Under the pieces are notes generated by a model. That model saw nothing but the letters and a program-made list of their open reading frames with translations, was not told the origin of the DNA and made no database searches. A DNA stretch of 64,000 nucleotides from CAYWBU01 sp942491525 (GTDB lineage Bacteria > Desulfobacterota > Desulfomonilia > UBA1062). The position numbers and the translations under genes are program-made. Shown one piece after another: positions 24,988 to 33,793 of this stretch. The stretch is taken from contig CALOBW010000039.1 of assembly GCA_942491525.1 (NCBI GenBank), forward strand, positions 103,617 through 167,616. The letters run 5' to 3'. Positions within the stretch are counted from its first letter, which is position 1, and each line of letters starts with the position of its first letter.

Positions 24988-25623
24988 CTATTCGTTGGGT
25001 TTGATCACTTTGGATCTCTGCTCGGCCTGTTTTTTGACGGCCAGCATGTGGTCCTGGACGATGGTCTGCTGGATCTGGCGCTTGGTGAATTCGGGCATGG
25101 GGAAGGCGGTCTCCAGGTTGGCGTAGTGGTAGAGCACGGTCTGCTTGCCGTGGGGCTTTAGAATCTGGAAGCCGTTGTATCGTTTGAGGGCGCTGCCGCT
25201 GAAGCGCACCAGGGTGCCCTGGCTCTGCAGCTTCTGGATCTCCGCTTTGCCCATGGTGTCCCACTCGATCTGATACTGGTCGCGGTCGGGGTTGAGCAGG
25301 ATGGTGTACTGGGATTTGTAGATCTCCAGGTCAAAACGCCCCTCGTAGATGCGGTTGTCGTCAATGCGGTGCATGAGAGCGTTATATTTGATGCCCGGAA
25401 TATCCTTGGCGATACTCTTGAAGCTGTTAAGTTTGACCCAGACGTCGGTCGGGCTGGCGTCGATCAACAGCATGCTGGCGGCATATTTGTTGCCACGGGC
25501 ATCGCTCAGTTCGATTGCTTGAATTTCGGCTGAGGGCTGGGCCTCGGGGATGGTGAGCTCAAGGGCCTGCAGGTTGATGCCCAGGAGCATGAAGATCATT
25601 AAGGAGATGCAGCTCTTTTTCAT
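24988..25623 (-). CDS. exported SRPBCC (START-like) domain protein
   Basis: 211 residues. A signal peptide (KKSCISLMIFMLLGINLQALE) is followed by a single domain that looks like the SRPBCC/polyketide-cyclase fold: SMLLIDASPTDVWVKLNSFK is the usual first strand-helix, RFDLEIYKSQYTILLNPD the central strands, and the long helix TKRQIQQTIVQDHMLAVKKQ closes it. Such proteins bind hydrophobic ligands in a cavity. The ligand is unknown. Likely periplasmic. Confidence 0.65.
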   Translation of the reverse strand: MKKSCISLMIFMLLGINLQALELTIPEAQPSAEIQAIELSDARGNKYAASMLLIDASPTDVWVKLNSFKSIAKDIPGIKYNALMHRIDDNRIYEGRFDLEIYKSQYTILLNPDRDQYQIEWDTMGKAEIQKLQSQGTLVRFSGSALKRYNGFQILKPHGKQTVLYHYANLETAFPMPEFTKRQIQQTIVQDHMLAVKKQAEQRSKVIKPNE

Positions 25624-25667
25624 AAGCGTCTCTTAGCATAAGTTGGTTGCCCTGCAAACTGGGGGTT

Positions 25668-25696
25668 TTGCCTTTTTGCCCACTTCCTGATATTAG
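25668..25696 (+). promoter_or_regulatory. promoter of the yggS-like gene, predicted leaderless
   Basis: TTGCCT, 17 bases, TATTAG; the -10 ends 7 bases before ATG 25704. The same TTGCC-type -35 appears before the hydrolases at 27078 and 32889. Confidence 0.45.
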
Positions 25697-25703
25697 GTTC
25701 GCC

Positions 25704-26360
25704 ATGCAAGAGAGAGTGAAATCGATTCTGAAAGAAATGCCGGCCGGCGTGCAGCTGGTTGCGGCCGCCAAGACCCGCAGCGCATTGGAGGTGCAGGCCG
25801 CTTTTGATGCCGGCATCAAAATTATGGGCCAGAACTATCTGCAGGACGCCCAGAATGTGATCGGGCAGGTCAGCGATCAGATTAGCTGGCACTTCATCGG
25901 CGCCATTCAGAGCCGCAAGGTCAGGCAGATCGTGCCGCTCTTTGATATGATTGAGACCGTCTCGAGCTTCAAGGTGGCCAGCCTGATCGACCGCGAGGCG
26001 CAGAGTTGCGGCAAGATCATGCCGATTCTGATTCAGGTCAACTCGGGGCGTGAAGAGCAGAAGTCGGGCGTCTGTCCAGAAGATGCCGTCACTCTGGTCA
26101 GAGAGATTGCGAGTCTCGAGAATGTACGCATCATGGGCCTCATGACCATGGGTCCCAATGTGGCCGCGGCCGAGGAGCTGCGACCCTATTTCAGGCTCAC
26201 CAGAGAGCTGGCCGAGAGCATCGCGGCCGAGAACATCCCCAATGTTGAGATGCGCCACCTCTCCATGGGTATGAGCGACTCCTATCGGGTGGCCATTGAA
26301 GAGGGCGCCACCCTGGTGCGCCTCGGCACCGCCATCTTCGGCCCGCGGGATTACCGCTAG
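25704..26360 (+). CDS. YggS family PLP-binding protein (PLP homeostasis)
   Basis: 218 residues of the YggS/PROSC family, single-domain TIM-barrel proteins that carry PLP and keep vitamin B6 and amino-acid pools in balance, without a known reaction. The PLP lysine is in LVAAAKTRS; HFIGAIQSRKVRQI and LSMGMSDSYRVAIEEGATLVR (phosphate-binding SMGMS) are the family marks. ATG 25704 is preferred because homologues begin near QERV; an in-frame upstream ATG at 25647 would add an unlikely tail. It overlaps the convergent SAM hydrolase by 4 bases. Confidence 0.92.
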   Translation: MQERVKSILKEMPAGVQLVAAAKTRSALEVQAAFDAGIKIMGQNYLQDAQNVIGQVSDQISWHFIGAIQSRKVRQIVPLFDMIETVSSFKVASLIDREAQSCGKIMPILIQVNSGREEQKSGVCPEDAVTLVREIASLENVRIMGLMTMGPNVAAAEELRPYFRLTRELAESIAAENIPNVEMRHLSMGMSDSYRVAIEEGATLVRLGTAIFGPRDYR

Positions 26361-26998
26361 CCGACCGGCATTCCGACTTCTATTCCGAGTAAAGCTGCTG
26401 CGCTCTGTCCATTGACGCAGATCTCAACCGTGCCGTCGCTGCCCATGATCAGGCCGGGTTCATCCAGGTCGCTCAGCAATTTTGCCCGCTTTGAGATCAT
26501 CTGGCCGTTGAGCTGCAGTTTGTCCGGCATCTCTTTGAGGTTGGTGATGCAGTTGCCGAAGTGGTCGATGTGCACGATCATGGGCTGGGCGGTGTTGAAT
26601 GTTCGGGGATTGCTCAGCGGCGGCAGATCCTGACCGAGCCTTCTGATCAGCTGCGGATAGAGGTCGCGGGCCTTGAAGTTTGAATCACTGGTCGGGCAGC
26701 TGAAGCATGTTCCCGGCAGCAGGAATGAGAAGATGCCGTTGTCGGGGCCGATGAAGTAGTGGCTGTCTTTTTTGAGCATGATGGTCCGCTGGTCGCTGCC
26801 CGGCTCGCACATGGCGAGGTGGATGCTGTCGTCAGGGAAATGGTGATAGCTGCTTGCGATCAGCCAGCCGGCCGAGATTATACTGCGGGTATGGTGGCTG
26901 ATGTCAATCAGCCGGGCCGCGGGCATCAGTTTCAGGATGGCGCCCTTGACCTGGGCCGCATATGCTTCGCCGAAGTCTGAAGTCAGTGTGATCAGCAT
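26357..26998 (-). CDS. SAM hydroxide adenosyltransferase (SAM hydrolase, DUF62 family)
   Basis: Family that adds hydroxide to SAM to release adenosine and methionine; related to bacterial fluorinases. 213 residues from MLITLTSDFG, the family's usual start. Motifs: TLTSDFG with the active Asp, ISH-HTRSI, the substrate loop FIGPDNGIF, and the C-terminal-domain motif VHIDHFGNCITNL. An upstream TTG at 27034 is in frame but would precede the conserved start. It is the fourth SAM-related gene of the window, after metK, ahcY and bioA. Confidence 0.88.
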   Translation of the reverse strand: MLITLTSDFGEAYAAQVKGAILKLMPAARLIDISHHTRSIISAGWLIASSYHHFPDDSIHLAMCEPGSDQRTIMLKKDSHYFIGPDNGIFSFLLPGTCFSCPTSDSNFKARDLYPQLIRRLGQDLPPLSNPRTFNTAQPMIVHIDHFGNCITNLKEMPDKLQLNGQMISKRAKLLSDLDEPGLIMGSDGTVEICVNGQSAAALLGIEVGMPVG

Positions 26999-27042
26999 AA
27001 CTAACTGATTAACGCTCCGGATTATTTGTGTCAAATGGTGCC

Positions 27043-27071
27043 TTGCCCCGGATGGTTATAAAATTTATAAT
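27043..27071 (+). promoter_or_regulatory. promoter of the hydrolase at 27078, predicted leaderless
   Basis: TTGCCC, 17 bases, and a consensus TATAAT that ends 6 bases before ATG 27078. No ribosome binding site is present. Confidence 0.6.
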
Positions 27072-27077
27072 TTATGA

Positions 27078-27821
27078 ATGGTTATAACCGAGGCTCAATG
27101 TTTTTTTCCGGATGGATACCTTTACGGTGACCCCGCCACGCAGGGTTTTGAGAAGGATGCCCACTGGATCGAAGATCGTCTGCTGGCCTGGCAGATCATG
27201 CCCAACCAGGAGCCGCTGGCCACGGTGGTGCATCTGCACGGCAATGCCCAGAACATGAGTTCGCATATTTTCGGCGTGATGTTTCTGCTGGAGATGGGGT
27301 TCCAGATCATGGCCTTTGACTACAGCGGCTACGGCCGCTCCACCGGCCGGCCGACCTTGGCCGGCATTCAGCAGGACGCCCTGGCGGTTTTTGAGCATGT
27401 CTTCGGCAATCCGGACACCTTCGGCAGCAATGTGTTCGGCTTCGGGCAGTCCATGGGCGCCTATGTGCTGGCGCGCATTCTGCCGCAGATCAGCCGGCTG
27501 CAGGGAGCCGTCATCGAGGCCGGGCTCTACTCATTTCATGATCTGTTCCGGGATGCCATGCCCTCGGTTGAGAACGCCATTCCGGATGAGGGGTTTTCGG
27601 CGCTGGACACGCTGCCCGAGTCACGGGTGCCCAAGCTCTTCATTCATGGATCAGACGATGATGTGGTGCCGGTCATGCACAGCCTCAAGATGCACGGCGT
27701 GGCCGAGGATCCCAAGGATATCCTGATTCTTGAAGGAGTCGGCCATCTGGATGCCACCCTGGGCAGGCAGGCCGAGCGCTACAAGAGCCGTATCCACGAT
27801 TTTATCGATCAACTGATCTGA
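27078..27821 (+). CDS. alpha/beta hydrolase (ABHD17/BEM46-like), active-site complete
   Basis: 247 residues, cytoplasmic. Oxyanion region HLHGNAQNMSSH, FDYSGYGRSTG, nucleophile elbow GFGQSMGAY, the acid in HGSDDDVVP, the His in EGVGHLDA. It belongs with the bacterial relatives of ABHD17/BEM46-type hydrolases; substrate unknown. A paralogue at 32889 is alike along its whole length, including the unusual ITE opening and FGNxxxFGxNVFGFGQ, but has Asn for the nucleophile Ser. Its 3' end overlaps the convergent GDSL gene by 20 bases. Confidence 0.82.
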   Translation: MVITEAQCFFPDGYLYGDPATQGFEKDAHWIEDRLLAWQIMPNQEPLATVVHLHGNAQNMSSHIFGVMFLLEMGFQIMAFDYSGYGRSTGRPTLAGIQQDALAVFEHVFGNPDTFGSNVFGFGQSMGAYVLARILPQISRLQGAVIEAGLYSFHDLFRDAMPSVENAIPDEGFSALDTLPESRVPKLFIHGSDDDVVPVMHSLKMHGVAEDPKDILILEGVGHLDATLGRQAERYKSRIHDFIDQLI

Positions 27822-28650
27822 CCCACTCCTGAATCAGGTCGGCCACCATCCGGGCGCCGCGGCTGTTGAGGTGCACCAGGTCGGTGGTCAGCTGCAGATT
27901 GTGGTAGCAGGCAATCTCATCAAAAGAGCGGCCGCCCAGAAAGTGCATGGCGATCGCCTTTTTCATCACAAAATCATTATGCCCCTTGAAGTGCAGGCCC
28001 GGTTGGTTGGGGTGCTGCTCCAGATAGCTGCACATAGTTTCGTTGAGCGGCAGGTAGTCCAGGTTCTGGGCCGCGGCGACCTCTTTGATGACCCGGCTGT
28101 AGAGGGTGCTCTGCTTCTGTTCATCTTCGCCGATGGGCGGCAGCGAGAGCAGGGCGATCTTGGCGCCCGTCTCATCCTGGAGCTGGCGGCAGAGCCGGCT
28201 TAGGTTCTGGCGGAACCAGTCGATATCCGGGCGCTGCGGCAGGCCCATGTCACGGATAACCTGGCGCGCTTTTGTGTCGCTCAGGATGCCCTTGGCGTCG
28301 TTGGAGCCGATCAGGATGGTGATGAAGTCTGGCTGGCAGGCGATGATGGCGTCGATGCGCTGGCGCACGTTCCAGGCCAGCTCGGAGTTGATACCGGCGT
28401 TGACGATGTCCAGGTGGGGCAGGTCCAGCATCTCGACATAGTTATGGCTGACCCGTCCGTGGGTCAGGCTGTCGCCGATGCATACCAGGGTGGGGCCTTT
28501 TTTGGTGAAGTTGCCGGGGTGGATGTCGGGCAGTTTTTGGGCCTGGCTCTCGATGTGACGGTAGACGAGAGTCAGCAGCGCGGCGCTGCTGATCAGGGTT
28601 GTGGTAAAAAATTTATAACCGATGGAACGACGCAGTGCTTCTGAAAGCAT
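27802..28650 (-). CDS. membrane-anchored SGNH/GDSL hydrolase
   Basis: 282 residues. An N-terminal hydrophobic segment (FFTTTLISSAALLTLVYR, about residues 14-31) anchors the domain outside the membrane. SGNH blocks: GDSLTHG (Ser), NAGINSE (Gly), GSNDAKG (Asn) and, near the C-terminus, the His in LVHLNSRG. Family members are esterases or lipases, some trimming cell-surface acetyl groups. The ATG at 28650 follows AGGAGG; an earlier in-frame start at 28656 has no such site. Confidence 0.83.
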   Translation of the reverse strand: MLSEALRRSIGYKFFTTTLISSAALLTLVYRHIESQAQKLPDIHPGNFTKKGPTLVCIGDSLTHGRVSHNYVEMLDLPHLDIVNAGINSELAWNVRQRIDAIIACQPDFITILIGSNDAKGILSDTKARQVIRDMGLPQRPDIDWFRQNLSRLCRQLQDETGAKIALLSLPPIGEDEQKQSTLYSRVIKEVAAAQNLDYLPLNETMCSYLEQHPNQPGLHFKGHNDFVMKKAIAMHFLGGRSFDEIACYHNLQLTTDLVHLNSRGARMVADLIQEWVRSVDR

Positions 28651-28733
28651 AATCAAACCTCCTGATAAGACATAACATTCAAAATATATAACTTATAAAG
28701 AAATTCCGGGGCGCCAAAAGTCAAGGCCCTTGT

Positions 28734-28750
28734 ACTTAACTTTGTTAAGT
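28734..28750. promoter_or_regulatory. inverted repeat upstream of chemoreceptor
   Basis: ACTTAAC-TTT-GTTAAGT, a perfect 7-base inverted repeat that overlaps the -35 of the flagellar-type promoter described next. It could be an operator. Confidence 0.35.
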
Positions 28751-28773
28751 TTTGTGGTGTTTAGGTCCGATAA
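28746..28773 (+). promoter_or_regulatory. sigma-28 (FliA)-like promoter
   Basis: TAAG, 16 bases, TCCGATAA, close to the flagellar consensus TAAA-N15-GCCGATAA. It lies 60 bases upstream of the chemoreceptor start, and chemoreceptor genes are common FliA targets. Confidence 0.4.
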
Positions 28774-28834
28774 GTTCTTGAAATCAGAAGTTTCAGTAGA
28801 TGAAGTAATAACTTATGTGAGACGGGGAGAGTCT

Positions 28835-31036
28835 ATGAAGTTACGCACGATCCGCAGTAAGATTGTTCTGTCCAGTTTGCCGGCGATGCTGGTCTTGGTG
28901 GTGATCATCACGGGGGTGATGGTGGGCCAGAAGAAGACGATTCTGCAGGAGAGTTCTCTGGCGCAGGAGCAGCTGGGCGCTCAGATGCTGAGTCTGGCCG
29001 AGCGTGAAGCTGACAAGATTGCCATGGATGTCTACCTGATGTGCCGCGCGCAGCAGGATGCCGTTGAGCAGAAGGTTGTTTCGGATCTGAATGTGGCCCG
29101 GGATGTGCTGCGGCGCATGGGAGCGGTCAGCTTCTCGGAAGAGCGGGTCGGCTGGGAGGTCGTCAATCAGTACACTAAGATGAGCCGCGAACAGAGTTTG
29201 CCGCGCATGATGGTGGGCGAGCGCTGGTTGGGGCAGAACTTCTCTCCCGACAGGCCGTCGCTGCTGGTCGATGAGGTCCAGGATCTGGTCGGCGGCACCT
29301 GCACCGTTTTTCAGCGCATGAATGAGGCCGGCGACATGCTGCGGGTCAGCACCAATGTTAAGAAGCTCGACGGCCAGCGCGCCATCGGCACCTATATACC
29401 GGCCGTCAATCCTGACGGCCAGGATAATCCGGTCATCAAGAGCGTCTTGAGCGGCAAGACCTTCAAAGGCCGCGCCTATGTGGTCAATGCCTGGTACATC
29501 ACGGCTTATGAGCCGATCCGGGACAGCGCCGGCCGGGTTGTGGGGGTGCTCTATGTGGGCGTCAGGCAGGAGAGCGTCGAGAGCCTGCGCAAGGGTATCA
29601 TGGACATTGTGGTGGGCAAGACCGGCTATGTCTATGTGCTCGGCGGCCAGGGCAATCAGCGCGGTGACTACATCATCTCCAAAGGCGGGAGTCGCGACGG
29701 CGAAAATATTCTGAACGCCAAGGATTCGGACGGCAACCTCTTCATTCAGGAGATCATTGCCAAGGCCCAGGCCCTGAGACAGGGTGGCGAGGTTGATGTG
29801 GCGCATCAGACCTATCCCTGGCTCAACAAGGGCGAGGAGCAGCCGCGGCGCAAGATCGCTTCCATCACCTATTTTGAACCCTGGGACTGGGTCATTGCGG
29901 CCAGCACCTACGAGGATGACTATCAGGAGTCCCAGGATCAGGTTGCGGCAACCATGAACATGATCAATTCAGCCGTGGGCACCATGTTCAGCCGCGTTAC
30001 GGTAACGGTTATCCTGTTGCTGCTGGTGGTGAGTTTCATCACCTATCTGGTGGCGCGCTCAATCTCCAAGCCGCTGGAACAGGCGGTGGTGATGCTCAGG
30101 GATATTGCCGAGGGCGAGGGTGATCTGAAGGCCCGTCTGGAAGTCCAGAGCTCTGACGAGCTGGGTGAGCTGGCGCGCTGGTTCAATCAATTTGTGGCCA
30201 AGATGGAGGAGCTGATTGCCCAGATCAGGGCTACGGCCTCGCAGGTCGGCCTGGCCACCGAAGAGGTTGCGGCCGGCGCCGACGGCCTGGCCCGCAGCAG
30301 TCAGGACCAGGCCGCCGCCATCGAAGAGGTGGCGGCCACCATTGAGCAGATGACGGCCACCATCAAGCAGACGGCCGACCACTCGGAGAGCTCGCTCGCC
30401 AGCACACGCAGTATGGTTGACATGGCCGGCCACAGCAGTGAGCTTTCGCACAAGCTGATGGTTGCCATGACGGAGATATCCGAAGCTTCGATCAAGATCG
30501 GCAACATCGTGACCACGGTCAATGACGTCTCCTTCCAGACCAACCTGCTGGCGCTGAATGCGGCTGTGGAGGCGGCCCGGGCCGGCGAGCACGGCAAGGG
30601 GTTTGCGGTTGTGGCCGAAGAGGTCAGAAACCTGGCCCAGCGCAGCGCCGAGGCTGCCAAGCAGATCAGGGATCTGGTGAGCGATACGGTTGACAAGATT
30701 GAGGTGGGTGACGGCATGGTCAAGGAGTCGGATGAGTCCCTGAATGCCATCACGGCCAAGATTGAAGAGGTTTCGCAGCTGATCGAGGAGATCGCCGCAT
30801 CTTCGGCCGAGCAGGCCAGCGGCGTGGATGAGGTCAACCGGGCCGTCTCCCAGATCGACAGCGCCACCCAGCAGAACGCCTCCACGGTTGAGGAGCTGGC
30901 CTCCACCTCGGCCTCCCTCAAGGTGGATGCCGCCGATCTGAGCGGCAAGGTTAAGCGTTTCAAGGTTGGCGATCTTGAGTCAAAGGGCCGAGCCGAGCTG
31001 GATCTCCTGGCTGAAGACGGCATGCAGGAGTTCTAG
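28835..31036 (+). CDS. methyl-accepting chemotaxis protein, Cache3-Cache2 type
   Basis: 733-residue chemoreceptor. Membrane helix at about 12-31, a large periplasmic sensor to about 387, second helix about 388-408, HAMP to about 460, then the signalling domain with tip VTTVNDVSFQTNLLALNAA and HGKGFAVVAEEVR. The sensor has the Cache3-Cache2 fusion signature (GGTCTVFQRMNEAGDMLRVS, IGTYIP, GRAYVVNAWYITAYEPI). ATG 28835 follows GGGGAG; longer upstream frames lack this. Its C-terminal 45 residues resemble those of the chemoreceptor at 16607 (STVEELASTS), so both may belong to the same length class and array. Confidence 0.92.
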   Translation: MKLRTIRSKIVLSSLPAMLVLVVIITGVMVGQKKTILQESSLAQEQLGAQMLSLAEREADKIAMDVYLMCRAQQDAVEQKVVSDLNVARDVLRRMGAVSFSEERVGWEVVNQYTKMSREQSLPRMMVGERWLGQNFSPDRPSLLVDEVQDLVGGTCTVFQRMNEAGDMLRVSTNVKKLDGQRAIGTYIPAVNPDGQDNPVIKSVLSGKTFKGRAYVVNAWYITAYEPIRDSAGRVVGVLYVGVRQESVESLRKGIMDIVVGKTGYVYVLGGQGNQRGDYIISKGGSRDGENILNAKDSDGNLFIQEIIAKAQALRQGGEVDVAHQTYPWLNKGEEQPRRKIASITYFEPWDWVIAASTYEDDYQESQDQVAATMNMINSAVGTMFSRVTVTVILLLLVVSFITYLVARSISKPLEQAVVMLRDIAEGEGDLKARLEVQSSDELGELARWFNQFVAKMEELIAQIRATASQVGLATEEVAAGADGLARSSQDQAAAIEEVAATIEQMTATIKQTADHSESSLASTRSMVDMAGHSSELSHKLMVAMTEISEASIKIGNIVTTVNDVSFQTNLLALNAAVEAARAGEHGKGFAVVAEEVRNLAQRSAEAAKQIRDLVSDTVDKIEVGDGMVKESDESLNAITAKIEEVSQLIEEIAASSAEQASGVDEVNRAVSQIDSATQQNASTVEELASTSASLKVDAADLSGKVKRFKVGDLESKGRAELDLLAEDGMQEF

Positions 31037-31043
31037 ATAATTG

Positions 31044-31069
31044 CTCCCCGTCTTGTGTCAGACGGGGAG
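31044..31069. terminator. hairpin between convergent genes
   Basis: CTCCCCGTC-TTGTGTCA-GACGGGGAG, a 9-bp stem between the chemoreceptor and glucosidase stops. No T run on either side, so termination strength is uncertain. Confidence 0.55.
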
Positions 31070-31078
31070 ATGGGGTGC

Positions 31079-32764
31079 CTACACCTGGCGGATCAGGGCC
31101 AGGCCCTCCCAGGGCTGCAGCTCCAGGTGCAGTCCCTCTGAGAGCTGGCGGCCATTGCGGGTGGATATCAGCAGCTCGCAGTCCGGGCAGGGGTTGGCGA
31201 AACGCGAGCTCTTGGGCTGCATGTTGAGGAAGACAAAGACCTCCTGGCGCCTGCCGTTAATTGCTGCGCTGCGCTTGTAGGCCAGCACGTTATGGGCGCC
31301 GTGCACGGCAATAAATTCAAAATCGCCGCCATGCAGGGCCGGGGTCTCTTTGCGTACTTTGAGGAAGCGCTTGTAGCAGTTGAGCAGCGAGTCCGGATTC
31401 TGTTGCTGGGTCTCAACATTGCGATTCTGGAAGTTGGGGTCGACCGGCAGCCATGGTTCTCCGCTGCTGAAACCGGCATTGAGGCTTGTGTCCCACTGCA
31501 TGGGGGTGCGGCACTCGTCGCGGTTGATCAGCACGGCGGCGCCGCGCCAGCGCAGGAAGTCATGGCCAAGCTGGGGCAGCCAGCTGAAGTGGTGGGCCAC
31601 CGCATCCTTGCTCTCTTTAGCCAGCAGCCGCGAGTTCTGCATGCCGATCTCCTCGCCGTAGTAGATGTAGGGCACGCCGCGGGCCGTCAGCTGCAGGGCG
31701 CAGTTGAGCCTGGCCTTGTCAAGATCGCCGCCCAGTTTGGTCAGCCGGCGGGTCTGGTCGTGATTGCCGAAGACCCAGGTGGGCGTCAGGGGTTCGGGGA
31801 AGTGGTGCTCCAGATTTTCCATCAGCTGGCGCACCTTGGAGGCCTTGAGGGGCACAGCCAGGGCCTGGAAGGCGAAGACCTGATGCAGGCCGGTGTTGCG
31901 GCCGTCTTTGACCTCGCCGGTATAGGCCTTGAGTTCGTCAAAGGTGCCGGCCACTTCGCCCACCAAGAACCGCTCCTCAAACTTGTCCACGACCGCGCGC
32001 AGCTTCTGGCAGAACTCGAGCGTGTCGGGGTGGTGCAGCTGGTACTTGTTGCTGCGGAAAGAGACGTCGCCGTTGACCGCGTCGAGCTGCAGCTCGAAGG
32101 GCGCATCCCTGAACTCTTCATCCTCGAAGAGGGCGTGGATGATGTCGAGGCGGAAGCCGTCGGCGCCCTTCTTCAGCCAGAACCGGACCGTGTCCAGCAT
32201 CTCGGCCTGCACCTCGGGGTTGCGGTAGTTAAGGTCGGGCTGGGAGACCAGGAACTCGTGGTAGTAGTACTGGCCGGTCTGCTCGTCATACTCCCAGGCC
32301 GGGCCGGTGACCATGGACTGCCAGTTGTTGGGCGGCCCGTCATTTTGGCCGTCGCGCCAGATGTACCAGTCGCGCTTGGGGTTGTCTTTGCTGGAGCGCG
32401 ACTCCACAAACCAGGGGTGGTCGACCGAGGTGTGGTTCATGACCATGTCGAGCACAATTTTCATGCCGCGCCCGTGCATCTCTGCAACCAGCTTCTCGAA
32501 GGTGGCCATGTCGCCGTACTCGGGGTTGATGTCGCGGTAGTTGGAGATGTCGTAGCCGCAGTCGTGGTCCTTGTAATCCTTGTAGGTCGGCGAGGGGTAG
32601 AAGGGCGAGAACCAGATGGTCTCGATGCCCAGATCCTGAAGGTAGTCCAGCTTGGAGATGATGCCGTTCAGGTCGCCGGTGCCGCTGCCGGTTGAGTCTT
32701 TGAATGAGCGCGGATAGATCTGATAAACGGTTGTTTTTTTCCACCAGGGGGTTTCCTGCATCAT
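31079..32764 (-). CDS. GH13 alpha-glucosidase / oligo-1,6-glucosidase
   Basis: 561 residues, retaining glycoside hydrolase family 13. It opens WWKKTTVYQIYPRSFKD, typical of the oligo-1,6-glucosidase group. Conserved regions: VLDMVMNHTS, the nucleophile in DGFRLDI, the acid/base in FLVGEV, and FGNHDQ with the transition-state Asp. A C-terminal beta domain ends in WEGLALIRQV. No signal peptide, so it acts on imported maltose, isomaltose or trehalose-type sugars in the cytoplasm. glgA lies at 57898, so glycogen metabolism is also present. Substrate not fixed; trehalose-6-phosphate hydrolase is an alternative. Confidence 0.9.
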   Translation of the reverse strand: MMQETPWWKKTTVYQIYPRSFKDSTGSGTGDLNGIISKLDYLQDLGIETIWFSPFYPSPTYKDYKDHDCGYDISNYRDINPEYGDMATFEKLVAEMHGRGMKIVLDMVMNHTSVDHPWFVESRSSKDNPKRDWYIWRDGQNDGPPNNWQSMVTGPAWEYDEQTGQYYYHEFLVSQPDLNYRNPEVQAEMLDTVRFWLKKGADGFRLDIIHALFEDEEFRDAPFELQLDAVNGDVSFRSNKYQLHHPDTLEFCQKLRAVVDKFEERFLVGEVAGTFDELKAYTGEVKDGRNTGLHQVFAFQALAVPLKASKVRQLMENLEHHFPEPLTPTWVFGNHDQTRRLTKLGGDLDKARLNCALQLTARGVPYIYYGEEIGMQNSRLLAKESKDAVAHHFSWLPQLGHDFLRWRGAAVLINRDECRTPMQWDTSLNAGFSSGEPWLPVDPNFQNRNVETQQQNPDSLLNCYKRFLKVRKETPALHGGDFEFIAVHGAHNVLAYKRSAAINGRRQEVFVFLNMQPKSSRFANPCPDCELLISTRNGRQLSEGLHLELQPWEGLALIRQV

Positions 32765-32888
32765 TGCACCTCATTGTAGTTTTTGTCAGTTTAATGTACC
32801 GGGGTGCAGAGATCAACAAGTGATATCTTTCTTGGTAGTTTTGACAGGTTGGCTTGCCTTCTGGAGGAAGATTCCTATTTTTTGCCCT

Positions 32889-33635
32889 ATGATCATTACT
32901 GAGGACAGCTGCTTCAAACCGGATGGTTTTGTCTATGCTGATCCCCTGGGGATGGGGTATCGGCGGGAAGATCTCTGGCTGGAGGGGCGCATTGCGGGCT
33001 GGGTGGTTTTGCCCGGCGTCGAGCCGCGGGCCACGATTGTGCATCTGCACGGCAGCCGCCACAACATGTCGGCCCACTTTCTGAAGTGCTCCTTCCTGCT
33101 GGAACAGGGCTACAAACTGGTGCTCTTTGACTACAGCGGTTTCGGCCGGTCCGGCGGGCAGCCGAGCCTGGCCAACGTTAAACGCGATTCGCTGGCTGTC
33201 TTCAGCCACGTCTTCGGCAATCAGGCCCTTTTCGGGGACAATGTTTTTGGTTTCGGCCAGAACCTGGGGGGCTGGGCCCTGGCCTCGATCCTGCCGCGCA
33301 TCTCGCGCTTGAGCGGGGCCATTATCGAGGGGGCGCCAACCTCCTATCATGACCTCTATGCCGAGCGCTATCGCGGCACTCACAATACGATTCCGCAGGA
33401 TGGCTTCTCAACCCTCGATGCGCTTCCCAGGTCCGGAGTTCCCAAGCTCTTCATTCACGGCATGCTGGATGAAAAGGTTCCGCATGAGCACAGTGAGCGC
33501 CAGTTTGCAGTGGCGGCCGAGCCCAAGGAGCTGCTGCTGCTGGATGAGGGCGGGCATCTGAATGTGCTGGAGACCTATTCGGAGCATGAGTATAAGCTCG
33601 GTATTGAGCGGTTTTTGCAGCGCTATATTTTGTAA
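32889..33635 (+). CDS. alpha/beta hydrolase paralogue lacking the nucleophile serine
   Basis: 248 residues, a full-length paralogue of the protein at 27078. It keeps HLHGSRHNMSAH, FDYSGFGRSGG, FGNQALFGDNVFGFGQ and the late His in DEGGHLNV, but the elbow is GQNLGG rather than GQSMGA, so the catalytic Ser is Asn, and HGSDDD is HGMLDE. It is therefore probably not a hydrolase; a binding or regulatory role, or a changed chemistry, is possible. ATG 32889 matches the paralogue start; an upstream ATG at 32820 would only add a hydrophobic tail. A TATTTT box ends 7 bases before the start. Confidence 0.8.
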   Translation: MIITEDSCFKPDGFVYADPLGMGYRREDLWLEGRIAGWVVLPGVEPRATIVHLHGSRHNMSAHFLKCSFLLEQGYKLVLFDYSGFGRSGGQPSLANVKRDSLAVFSHVFGNQALFGDNVFGFGQNLGGWALASILPRISRLSGAIIEGAPTSYHDLYAERYRGTHNTIPQDGFSTLDALPRSGVPKLFIHGMLDEKVPHEHSERQFAVAAEPKELLLLDEGGHLNVLETYSEHEYKLGIERFLQRYIL

Positions 33636-33793
33636 CTTGTCGTAAATCCGGAAATCTTCCGCCTATGATATAATAAGAAAGTTTTACCTAATTATTGGGC
33701 AAATTAATTCTTCTTCAGTAAGTGGCCGGATGTTTGAGGCGCGTGCTGTAGTTTAACTGATTAAAAATACACCTCCTAATCGGGCTGCCCCTG

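Noticed and set aside
31292..32695. 467-codon plus-strand open frame opposite the GH13 gene
   Set aside because: Antisense shadow; low-complexity Val/Leu/Ala/Gly sequence and no ribosome site.
32340..33383. Large minus-strand frame across the GH13 start and the second hydrolase
   Set aside because: Runs through two well-defined genes and their intergenic gap; no protein features.
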